Positions 1-7,428 of a stretch of DNA of 17,817 bases are shown piece after piece. The translations under genes and the position numbers were made by a program. Numbering within the stretch: position 1 is the first letter of the stretch; every line of letters starts with the position of its first letter. Source of the DNA: Bacteroidales bacterium UBA1757 (GTDB taxonomy: Bacteria > Bacteroidota > Bacteroidia > Bacteroidales > UBA1402); assembly GCA_002315625.1 (NCBI GenBank), contig DCHH01000124.1, positions 1 to 17,817 on the forward strand. Direction: 5' to 3'. A model generated the notes under the pieces. It did no database searches, was not told the DNA's origin, and saw only the letters and a list, made by a program, of their open reading frames with translations.

Positions 1-542
1 ACATCGCATGGATGGAAGATATGGTTCCGTGGATGTACACAGACCAATATGTAAAACTTAGCAATTCTCAGTGCATACCTGTCTGCACCGGCGAGGATAT
101 ATATCTCAAGGAGGGTTTCGAACCTCTCATCAAGAATCATGGAGTTTCCGTCATTCATCCTGATATCCTCACATGCGGCGGAGCGCTGGAGCTTAAGAAA
201 ATTGCCGATATGGCCGACGAAAACGGCGTTGCAGTTGCCATCCATATGGCTGAAAGCCCTATCGCTGCGATGGCAGCCGTGCACGTTGCTGCGGCAATGC
301 ACAATGTTCTTGCGATGGAACTTCACTCCGTTGACGTGCCTTGGTGGAAGGACCTCGTGAAGGGACTGCCCGATAACCTTGTGGAGAACGGCTATATCAC
401 CGTTCCCGACGGTCCCGGTCTCGGCATCACCGAACTCAACGAAGAACTCATTGCCAAGCACATCAATCCTGATATCCCAGGCATTTGGGAACCGACCGAT
501 CAATGGGACAAGGAGTTCTCCAATGACCGTATCTGGAGTTAA
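1..542 (+). CDS. Mandelate racemase/muconate lactonizing enzyme family protein, C-terminal part (5' truncated by window)
   Basis: The reading frame is open from the window edge (first whole codon at base 3) and ends at TAA 540-542, so only the C-terminal part is present. It matches the C-terminal barrel domain of the enolase superfamily. A Glu sits in CTGEDIY (expected metal ligand), followed by the strand-turn HPDILTCGGALELKKIAD, then a His at HMAESPIAA in the position of the general acid/base His, the helix AVHVAAAMHN, and a Glu in AMELHSVDVPWW. The tail VPDGPGLGITELNEEL is typical of acid-sugar dehydratases of this family. Known members abstract the proton alpha to a carboxylate with Mg2+ help and dehydrate or isomerise sugar acids in the cytoplasm. 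The exact substrate cannot be read from this fragment. The next gene starts 5 nt downstream, so the two are probably co-transcribed and may serve sugar-acid breakdown (inference). Confidence 0.85.
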   Translation, partial: IAWMEDMVPWMYTDQYVKLSNSQCIPVCTGEDIYLKEGFEPLIKNHGVSVIHPDILTCGGALELKKIADMADENGVAVAIHMAESPIAAMAAVHVAAAMHNVLAMELHSVDVPWWKDLVKGLPDNLVENGYITVPDGPGLGITELNEELIAKHINPDIPGIWEPTDQWDKEFSNDRIWS

Positions 543-547
543 AAGCT

Positions 548-2230
548 ATGCATCTTCGCCTACACACCACACTCCGTGTCGCCCTGCTTTGTCTGGCGGC
601 CCTGTTCTGTTCCTGCGTAAACGGCGGAAAAGAGGAGGAAGACACAACACTTTTGATGCTGCGGTTCCGCGGCACGGCTACCTACACTGACAAGGCGTGG
701 GACAGCACTTTCGGTATGATCAAGGATAATCCCGGCTGCTGCGATGAGGTCTGGTTCTCCACAGGACTGGGATTCCCTTCGCTGGATATCCACCGCCAAA
801 GGGCGGCAATAATCACTCGAGGCATGAGGGAGCTGAGGTCGATAGGAGTGGGCTCGTCGCTTCAGGTGCAGATGACTATCGGTCATGGTGACCAGCTCGC
901 CAAGGGTGAAGAACAGCTTTACAATGAATTGAAATGGACAAGGTGGACCGGTTCCACTGGAGTGGTTAACGAATATTGCAGTTGCCCCCGTGACCCGGAA
1001 TTTCTCAAGTATATGAGACAGATGGCACACATCTACGCCGAAACGCATCCCCGCTCCGTTTGGATTGATGACGACCTTCGCTATAACAATCACAAACCTG
1101 CCACCATCGGTTCTCATATAGGATGCTGGTGTGACAAATGCATTGAGGACTTCAATGCAGCCACCAATGGTAAATGGACCGCCAAGAGCCTCGCAAAAGC
1201 TTTGGCTGAAGGTAAGAATGAGGATCTGGTCAATGCTTGGGAAGAATTCTGCATTTCATCGCTGAACGATATTGCCCGTGTGATAGGTGAAGAATTCGTA
1301 AAGGTCTCTCCTGAAACACGCCTTGGACTTCAAGGCGGATGGAAGACAGGCGCACGAGAGAGGATGCAGAGATCCATTTTGGAGACTCTCCACCAGGTGA
1401 GCGGACAGCCTGTCGGCTATCGTCCCGGGGGCAGTTCCTATTATGATGAAGTGAATGCTGACGGCCAGATAATCAAGAGCATGAATTGCGCTGCATTCCG
1501 GAAATCCATGGGAGACCCCGATTGGATTGCAGAATGGAGTGCGGAGGTTGAATCATGGCCCCGGGTATATGGCTCACGCACGCCACAGGGCGTGTTAGTT
1601 GAGGGATTTTCGGCATTGGCCTACGGCATGAACGCAGTTAGCATGTTTGTCTTGGCAGCAGAAAAGGAGAGTCCTGAGGTATATTCCCAGACCATGCTGC
1701 GACCATTGGCCATAGGTACGCCTATGTTGAGGGCCTATGCCAAAGCTATCGAGGGGACTGTGCCTGTGGGTTACACTGCACAGGAAGATAATTCCAAACT
1801 TTATTCTTTCGCCCGCACTGCCATTCCTGTTCTCCCGGGTTGTGGAAAGGATTTGGGACAGCTGGACCCGGCCGACTTGTCACGGGTCAATTTGGCAAAA
1901 GATGTGTCGGACAAGGTCCAGGACCTTCGGGAAGAGCTGGATGCACGCAGTGCCTGCCCGGTGGTGTGCTGTTCGCCTTTCATAGGTCTGGTCATTCCAC
2001 GCATTGACGAGAACGGCATCCTGCGCACAATAGCTCTGCAAAATGTCCGTATCGACTCTCAAGGTCCCGTCAAACTCAGGCTTCAGAACCTGCCGGAAGG
2101 CGCCAAAAAGGCAGAATGGTTTGAAATGAAGAAAGATCCTGTGACCTTAAGAATCTGCGAAGAAAACGGCAGCCTGTTTATTCTCATCCCCCAGATTGCC
2201 GCATGGACCTGCGGATTCCTCAGCTTCTGA
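548..2230 (+). CDS. Lipoprotein with probable TIM-barrel glycoside-hydrolase-like fold
   Basis: 560 residues. The N-terminus is a lipoprotein signal, with a hydrophobic stretch ending LFCSC (Cys23 as likely lipidated residue), followed by VNGGKEEED; acidic residues just after the Cys are common in surface-exported Bacteroidota lipoproteins. The body looks like a (beta/alpha)8 hydrolase. SVWIDDDLRYN (Asp174-Asp176) resembles the end of a barrel strand carrying acidic catalytic or binding residues, followed by CWCDKC at 193-198, a cysteine cluster reminiscent of GH42-like enzymes. Later there are DWIAEWSAEVESWPR and VLVEGFSALAYGMNAVSMFV, then a C-terminal beta domain from about residue 480 to the end. 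I do not recognise an exact family, and substrate and activity are unknown. It follows the enolase-superfamily gene by 5 nt and its last 11 bp overlap the end of the opposing sigma gene. Confidence 0.75.
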   Translation: MHLRLHTTLRVALLCLAALFCSCVNGGKEEEDTTLLMLRFRGTATYTDKAWDSTFGMIKDNPGCCDEVWFSTGLGFPSLDIHRQRAAIITRGMRELRSIGVGSSLQVQMTIGHGDQLAKGEEQLYNELKWTRWTGSTGVVNEYCSCPRDPEFLKYMRQMAHIYAETHPRSVWIDDDLRYNNHKPATIGSHIGCWCDKCIEDFNAATNGKWTAKSLAKALAEGKNEDLVNAWEEFCISSLNDIARVIGEEFVKVSPETRLGLQGGWKTGARERMQRSILETLHQVSGQPVGYRPGGSSYYDEVNADGQIIKSMNCAAFRKSMGDPDWIAEWSAEVESWPRVYGSRTPQGVLVEGFSALAYGMNAVSMFVLAAEKESPEVYSQTMLRPLAIGTPMLRAYAKAIEGTVPVGYTAQEDNSKLYSFARTAIPVLPGCGKDLGQLDPADLSRVNLAKDVSDKVQDLREELDARSACPVVCCSPFIGLVIPRIDENGILRTIALQNVRIDSQGPVKLRLQNLPEGAKKAEWFEMKKDPVTLRICEENGSLFILIPQIAAWTCGFLSF

Positions 2231-2738
2231 ATTCCTTGCGGAATCTTTCCACGGAATTTTTAAGGTGATTTTCCACGGAGCGCTCGGTTATGCCGAGCGT
2301 TTCTGCTATCTCGGAATGGGTCTTGCCCTCGATACGGCTCTGCTGGAAGATTTCGCGCGTCCTTTGAGGAAAAGTTCCGGAAAATTTGAGGATGGTGTCA
2401 ATGTCCAGAGCCGTATCCTCTTCGCGCTCATCTTCAGAAAAATCCACGCTTGCGAGCACGTCCCAAGCATTGTCGGTAAGCTTGACGCCCTCGTGACAGC
2501 GGGAAGCGTAATTCCGACTTTCATTCTTGACTATCATGAAAAGATAGGATTCCACCTTCGATCTGTCAAGATCCGCCCTCTTTTTGAGAAATTTGAGTAT
2601 GGATTCCTGAAGAATATCCTCGGCTTTTTCCTTTGAACAACGAAGGGCATTTTTGACATACATCATCAATCTGGAATAGGTAGAGAGCACCAATTCCGTA
2701 ATTTCGCTGTCAGAATATGTGAATTTTCCCTCGGACAT
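2220..2738 (-). CDS. ECF-type RNA polymerase sigma factor
   Basis: 172 residues from ATG 2738. Sigma region 2 spans about residues 13-80, including the -10/core-binding motif AEDILQESILKFLKK and SYLFMIVKNESRNYA. A short linker follows, then region 4 at about 112-170, with FPQRTREIFQQSRIEGKTHS and a helix-turn-helix at IAETLGITERSVENHLK. An in-frame TTG at 2750 would add four residues. I prefer the ATG because a TATATTTG -7 element at 2763-2756 puts the transcript start close to 2750. Region 4 ends at the C-terminus with no extra domain, as usual for ECF factors paired with FecR proteins. The gene is divergent from the fecR-like gene at 2810 and converges with the lipoprotein gene ending at 2230. 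It probably directs transcription of the downstream SusCD operon when released by the anti-sigma factor; that target is inferred. Confidence 0.93.
   Translation of the reverse strand: MSEGKFTYSDSEITELVLSTYSRLMMYVKNALRCSKEKAEDILQESILKFLKKRADLDRSKVESYLFMIVKNESRNYASRCHEGVKLTDNAWDVLASVDFSEDEREEDTALDIDTILKFSGTFPQRTREIFQQSRIEGKTHSEIAETLGITERSVENHLKNSVERFRKEFRS
2279..2301 (+). terminator. Possible terminator hairpin between convergent genes (inside the sigma coding region)
   Basis: CGCTCGG (2281-2287) and CCGAGCG (2293-2299) form a perfect 7-bp stem, extended by a G-U and an A-U pair, around the loop TTATG. On the + strand it sits 49-71 nt past the stop of the lipoprotein gene and is followed by GTTTC, a very weak T tract. 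It overlaps the helix-turn-helix codons of the opposing sigma gene, so it may be fortuitous. It is the only obvious strong stem in the convergent zone. Confidence 0.25.
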
Positions 2739-2755
2739 TTCAAGTATCAAACTCT

Positions 2756-2763
2756 CAAATATA
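2756..2763 (-). promoter_or_regulatory. Candidate Bacteroidetes -7 promoter element for the sigma gene
   Basis: The - strand reads TATATTTG, an exact match to the Bacteroidetes housekeeping -7 consensus TAnnTTTG. It lies 17 nt upstream of the ATG at 2738. No clear -33 TTTG box is present at the expected spacing; the upstream stretch is A-rich on this strand. It sits in the 59-bp region between the divergent sigma and fecR-like genes. No comparable consensus was found pointing toward the fecR-like gene, which fits that side using a different sigma factor (inference). Confidence 0.4.
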
Positions 2764-2809
2764 TAAATTTTTTTTCGGGTTTTCGATTTTTTGTGTCTTT
2801 ATATCTACC

Positions 2810-3877
2810 ATGACCATGAAAAACAAAATAGATGATTTAATTGTCCGCTACTATTGCGGAACATTGGACGAAAAGGGCGCTGAAATTCTCTCCGCCTGGG
2901 TATCGTCCGATGCGGAGAATGCCAGGGAATTCAAGTCGAGGTTGAGAGTTCTTCAAAGTTCAGGTCTGTCGACTCCCGACGCCACAACTTTCCTGGGCAA
3001 GATAAAAAAGAAGCATTTCAGCCGCAGACGCTTGGCAAGAACCCTTGCCATTTCTTGCGCTGCGCTTGGAATTGCAGCCGTGGCGGTACTGCTGTTTGGC
3101 CTCAATGATACGCAAGCGCTTCAGTCCAAGCCTGTCTCGACAATGCAACTTCCCATTGTCAAGAATGTAATTCAAAACTCTGTCCCTGAGCAGCGGAAGA
3201 TAGCCTCCGAGCCCATAATTGAGACTCCGGCAGCGTCCAAAAAGTTCATTGCGCCCAAAGACAAAATAATGCCTCTTACCTTGGAAGACGGCACCAGCAT
3301 AATTCTCAACAAGGGGACCAAACTCGCTGTCGATTCCCGTTTCGGTCAGCAGACCAGAACCGTGACGCTGGACGGCGAGGCCTTCTTCGATGTCGCAAAG
3401 GATGAATCAAAACCATTCTGCATTGTCTGTGGGGATGAAACGTATATCGTGCACGGCACGTCTTTCAACATCCAGTCCTATGTGCGCGACGGGTACTCCA
3501 TGGTGACCCTGCATACCGGCTCGCTCGAAGCCAGGGTGAAGGACAGCACTATCATGCTTGACCCCGGAGACGAACTGTTCGTGGATGATTCGGATGACAA
3601 CTTCACCAAAAGAAAGGTCAATACGGCCTATTCATCCATGTGGATCAATGACGGAACGCTGCATTTCTCAGGTCTCGCCCTCAAGTATGTCGCCGCGCAG
3701 CTCAGCCATAAATATGGCGTGAATGTAGGCGTGCACTCTTCCGTAGCCAATATCGTTTACGAAGGGGAAATAGACAAGGAGCCACTGGAAACGGCCTTGA
3801 AACTCATATCGATTTCAGCACCTACGAGGCTGAAAATCACCAATTTGGACGGAGAATACTATATTACTAAACTATAA
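2810..3877 (+). CDS. FecR-family transmembrane anti-sigma factor
   Basis: 355 residues. The N-terminal cytoplasmic part (about 1-70) starts with KIDDLIVRYYCGTLDEKGAE, typical of the sigma-binding region of Bacteroidota FecR proteins. A basic stretch RRRLAR (72-77) precedes a single membrane segment at about 78-99. The periplasmic part has the FecR domain at about 158-245 (LTLEDGTSIILNKGTKL, GEAFFDVAKD, VHGTSFNIQSY, VTLHTGSLEAR). A C-terminal DUF4974-like domain at about 275-355 follows (LHFSGLALKYVAAQLSHKYG through YYITKL). In this family the cytoplasmic part holds the sigma factor and the C-terminal domain meets the STN domain of the partner transporter. The ATG at 2816 is an equally possible start; there is no Shine-Dalgarno, as is usual in this phylum. 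The susC-like gene follows after 9 nt. Confidence 0.93.
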   Translation: MTMKNKIDDLIVRYYCGTLDEKGAEILSAWVSSDAENAREFKSRLRVLQSSGLSTPDATTFLGKIKKKHFSRRRLARTLAISCAALGIAAVAVLLFGLNDTQALQSKPVSTMQLPIVKNVIQNSVPEQRKIASEPIIETPAASKKFIAPKDKIMPLTLEDGTSIILNKGTKLAVDSRFGQQTRTVTLDGEAFFDVAKDESKPFCIVCGDETYIVHGTSFNIQSYVRDGYSMVTLHTGSLEARVKDSTIMLDPGDELFVDDSDDNFTKRKVNTAYSSMWINDGTLHFSGLALKYVAAQLSHKYGVNVGVHSSVANIVYEGEIDKEPLETALKLISISAPTRLKITNLDGEYYITKL

Positions 3878-3886
3878 CCTATTACC

Positions 3887-6800
3887 ATGTATAAATCAAA
3901 ATTGTTCAGAATTCTGGCGACTTTTGCTTTAGTGCTTTCTTGTCTGCAACTGCAGGCCAAGGATTATGGCAAGGTTACTTTGAAGGTCGAAAACAAACCT
4001 TTGAAGGAATTCTTGCAGGATGTCGAAAAGCAAAGTGGCTACACCTTCTTCTATACGAATGAAGTGTTGAAGAATGCCTCGCCCGTGACGGTCAACGTAA
4101 AGGAAAAACCGGCTACTGAAGTGCTGGATCTCGCCTTGAAAGACAGCGGACTGAGTTATGAAATCGTCGGAGACAAGATTGCAATCAAAATTGCGCAAGC
4201 CAAGACTGCGGCCACTCCGAAACAAATCAGCGGCGTTGTGATTGATGAGAACGGCAAGCCCCTTGTAGGCGCTGCGGTACTCATTGCCGGTTCGCTGAAT
4301 GGCGTTGTTACCGACCTTGACGGTAAATACACTATCAAGGCCAAGTTGACCGACAATCTTCAGTACAGCTGTCTGGGCTACACCACGGTTACGCTTCCCG
4401 CCTCTTCAGGCCAGGTTGCAAAGGTTCAGCTTTCCAGCGACCAGGTGGCTCTCGAAGGCGTTGTCGTAACGGCTCTCGGTATCAAGAGGGAGGAAAAATC
4501 CATCGGATATTCCGCAGTTAAAGTGGAAGGAGAAAAGTTCTCCAATGCCGCTACTACGGACAACTGGCTCAATGGTCTTACCGGACAGGTTGCCGGCTTG
4601 AATATCGACCGTTCCAATTCAGGCCCCAACGGCTCCATGCGTGTCACGATTCGTGGCGAATCAACGGCCGATCTGGAGAACAACACTGCATTGTTCGTCG
4701 TGGACGGTATTCCCATGTACAACACCAAAACCACATCTGATGCCGGCGGAGACGGAAGTTCATACGCCATTGACTATGGTGACGGAACAGCCGACATTGA
4801 CGCAGACAACATTGCCAGCGTGACTGTCCTCAAAGGTGCGGCGGCGACTGCTCTTTATGGTTCACAGGCCGCGAACGGCGCCATCATCATCACCACGAAG
4901 ACGGCCGAAGGCAACGACCCCGCTTTACACGTAAGCTATAAGGGCTCTTTTGCCATGGACCAGGTTCTGTCCACTCCCGATCTTCAGTATGTGTATGGCC
5001 AGGGAACAGACTCGAAACCCTACTATTATTATACCGCGAGCGGTGTGGACGAGGACGTTTCCGGCCTCAATCCCGACCCTTCCAAGTCCAGTACCTCAGG
5101 TCTTGAATCCTGGGGCCCCAAGATGGACGGAACGAATTATTATCAGTATTATGACGTGAATCGCGGCATCGGCGGACACATTGACGCCCTGGGCAATTTC
5201 GTGCGCGACGAAACACCGTTCGTAAGTTATGGCGACTGGTTCCAGCGCTATTTCCAAACCGGCCTGAAGATGACCAATAACCTCACCCTCAACGGCAGGC
5301 TCGGAAAATCCAGCGACATTCGCGTCAGTCTGTCCGATACCCGCAGCAGGGGCATCGTTCCCAACACCCCCAGCCAGGGCAACTTCTTCTCAGTGCGTTT
5401 TAACAGCAAACTGGCCAAGTGGCTCAGCGCCGAGGTGGCTCTTAATTATAAAAGGAATAAAAACGACAATATTCCCACATCTTCCGGCTACGGTTCAACC
5501 TCAATCATGTACAGCTTGTGGTGCTATGCTCCCAACATTGACATGACCTGGCCCCAGCGCTATTGGAAAGAGGGTGAATCCTACAAGCAGGACACGTCAC
5601 TGTCAGGCGGCAAGAACAACGCTTACTTCCTTGCATACGAGTGTATCAACAACCAGGTTCGCGACCGTATTTACGGTAACCTCAAATTCAATATAACGAT
5701 TTACAAGGACCTTACCCTCATGCTTCGCGGAGGTCTTGATGAAACCATCGATTTCCGTACACAGCGTCAGGCTACCTCCACTCAGGCCCGCCCGGACGGC
5801 TATTACCGTGAGCAGAACATCAACTCCAAGCAGTATTCAGGAGACTTCCTCTTGAAGTATAACCATCGCTGGAGAGATTTCGAACTCACCGCCAATTTCG
5901 GCGGCAGCATGTTCTACCGCTCGTATGGCAGACATGCTCAGGTTGCAAGTACCTTGAACCAGCCCGGGGTATATTCTTTGGCCAATTCAGCATATGAATT
6001 AAAGGTGGACAACTATTCCGAGCAAAGGGCGACCAACTCCCTCTATGGAATGGCTTCACTCTCGTGGAAGAATGCAATTTTCCTTGATATAACCGGCCGA
6101 AATGACTGGTCGAGCACCCTGCCTCCGGAGCACAGGTCATACTTCTACCCTTCAGTTTCCGGAGCGGTGGCACTCAATGACCTTTTTGATTTCGGACGCA
6201 CAGGAGGCCTCGTAAACCTCATGAAGATTCGTGCGTCATGGGCTCAGGTAGGTCATGATACGGCTCCATACCGTTATACCAACTATCTTCAGACAACAGG
6301 TTTCCCGGGCACTGTCGCCAACCCGACATCACTGTCCAACCCTGATCTGAAACCTGAGATTGTCAGTTCATGGGAAGTTGGTTTCGAACTGAAAATGTTC
6401 AAGAACCGTCTGGCTTTCGATGCTGCATATTATGATGCCGTGACCGACGACCTCATTTCCAGGATGCCGGTTTCATACGCTACCGGCGTAAGCGCGATTT
6501 ATACCAACGCAGGTTCGATCCGCAACAGGGGTGTCGAACTTTCTCTTGAAGGCACGCTTATCAAGACCCGTGATTTTCAGTGGAAACTCGCCGCAAACTG
6601 GTCCACGAACAAGAACACCGTCCTCAAACTCGGGGAAGGCATTGATTCATGGATTGTTGCAAGCTATTCCACACATGCGTATATGACCGCTTATGAAGGC
6701 GGAAGCCTTACTTCAATGTACGGCAAGGGCTTCAAGAGGGCTCCCGAGGGTTCTACGGCAATTGATGCCAACGGAAACATGGTGGACGTGTCCGGCATGA

Positions 6801-7411
6801 TGCTTCTGGACAAGCAGGGCAACCCGCAGGTATCCGAAGGACTCAAGTATCTGGGCGATTGCGCTCCGGATTGGAAAGGCGGTATCAGCACGACCTTCAA
6901 ATGGCGTGGCCTTACGGCATACATCAGTTTCGACGGCCAGTACGGTGGACATGTCTATTCATATACCAACTGGGTGCTGAATTATCGAGGCAAAGGCGTA
7001 AATACCCTTGCAGGACGTGAAGGAGGACTGGTTCCTGTCGGCGTGATTGAAAATCTAGACGGAACATACACCATCAACACTGCTGCGGTAGCCAAGGAGA
7101 ATATAGCAACATACTATCACTGCTACTATGACAACACCAATGCTGAGGCTAACTTCGTAAGCACGCAGTTCATCAAACTCCGCGAGGTTCGTCTGGAATA
7201 CAAACTCCCCAAGAAACTCTTCGCCAACACCAAGGCCATCACAGGAGCTTCATTCGCAGTTTATGGCAACAACCTTTATTGCTGGAGCGAGTTCCCGGGA
7301 TGGGATCCCGAGGGTGTGACGATGAGGGGCAGCTCTGTAGTTCCCGGCTTTGAAATGTTGCAGATGCCTTCAACGGCGCAGTTCGGTGCAACAATTAATC
7401 TTGTATTCTAA
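3887..7411 (+). CDS. SusC/RagA-type TonB-dependent outer-membrane transporter with N-terminal STN signalling domain
   Basis: 1174 residues. A signal peptide ends near LQLQA (about residue 24). An STN domain follows at about 25-103 (VTLKVENKPLKEFLQDVEKQ, SGYTFFYTNEVL, VTVNVKEKPATEVLDLAL). Next is the carboxypeptidase-regulatory-like domain at about 113-185 (ISGVVIDENGKPLVGAAV, GVVTDLDGKYTIKA). The plug runs to about 345, with EGVVVTALGIKREEKSIGY, VTIRG, FVVDGIP and ALYGSQAANGAIIITTK. The rest is a 22-strand-type barrel ending FGATINLVF. It imports large ligands across the outer membrane with its SusD partner. The STN domain marks it as a transducer that signals to the FecR-like protein encoded just upstream. 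The SusD-like gene begins within 20 nt of the stop. Confidence 0.96.
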   Translation: MYKSKLFRILATFALVLSCLQLQAKDYGKVTLKVENKPLKEFLQDVEKQSGYTFFYTNEVLKNASPVTVNVKEKPATEVLDLALKDSGLSYEIVGDKIAIKIAQAKTAATPKQISGVVIDENGKPLVGAAVLIAGSLNGVVTDLDGKYTIKAKLTDNLQYSCLGYTTVTLPASSGQVAKVQLSSDQVALEGVVVTALGIKREEKSIGYSAVKVEGEKFSNAATTDNWLNGLTGQVAGLNIDRSNSGPNGSMRVTIRGESTADLENNTALFVVDGIPMYNTKTTSDAGGDGSSYAIDYGDGTADIDADNIASVTVLKGAAATALYGSQAANGAIIITTKTAEGNDPALHVSYKGSFAMDQVLSTPDLQYVYGQGTDSKPYYYYTASGVDEDVSGLNPDPSKSSTSGLESWGPKMDGTNYYQYYDVNRGIGGHIDALGNFVRDETPFVSYGDWFQRYFQTGLKMTNNLTLNGRLGKSSDIRVSLSDTRSRGIVPNTPSQGNFFSVRFNSKLAKWLSAEVALNYKRNKNDNIPTSSGYGSTSIMYSLWCYAPNIDMTWPQRYWKEGESYKQDTSLSGGKNNAYFLAYECINNQVRDRIYGNLKFNITIYKDLTLMLRGGLDETIDFRTQRQATSTQARPDGYYREQNINSKQYSGDFLLKYNHRWRDFELTANFGGSMFYRSYGRHAQVASTLNQPGVYSLANSAYELKVDNYSEQRATNSLYGMASLSWKNAIFLDITGRNDWSSTLPPEHRSYFYPSVSGAVALNDLFDFGRTGGLVNLMKIRASWAQVGHDTAPYRYTNYLQTTGFPGTVANPTSLSNPDLKPEIVSSWEVGFELKMFKNRLAFDAAYYDAVTDDLISRMPVSYATGVSAIYTNAGSIRNRGVELSLEGTLIKTRDFQWKLAANWSTNKNTVLKLGEGIDSWIVASYSTHAYMTAYEGGSLTSMYGKGFKRAPEGSTAIDANGNMVDVSGMMLLDKQGNPQVSEGLKYLGDCAPDWKGGISTTFKWRGLTAYISFDGQYGGHVYSYTNWVLNYRGKGVNTLAGREGGLVPVGVIENLDGTYTINTAAVAKENIATYYHCYYDNTNAEANFVSTQFIKLREVRLEYKLPKKLFANTKAITGASFAVYGNNLYCWSEFPGWDPEGVTMRGSSVVPGFEMLQMPSTAQFGATINLVF

Positions 7412-7428
7412 CAGAGGAGGAAATGAAA

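Noticed and set aside
560..1117. 185-codon - strand ORF
   Set aside because: Antisense shadow of the hydrolase-like lipoprotein gene; no domain or start signal supports it.
2246..2279. Direct repeat TTTCCACGGA at 2246-2255 and 2270-2279
   Set aside because: The two copies are exactly 24 nt apart and in frame; both encode part of Asn/Arg-Ser-Val-Glu repeats in the sigma factor C-terminus, so coding explains them.
2196..2636. 146-codon + strand ORF
   Set aside because: It lies antisense to the well-supported sigma factor gene, overlaps the lipoprotein end, and its translation shows no recognisable domain.
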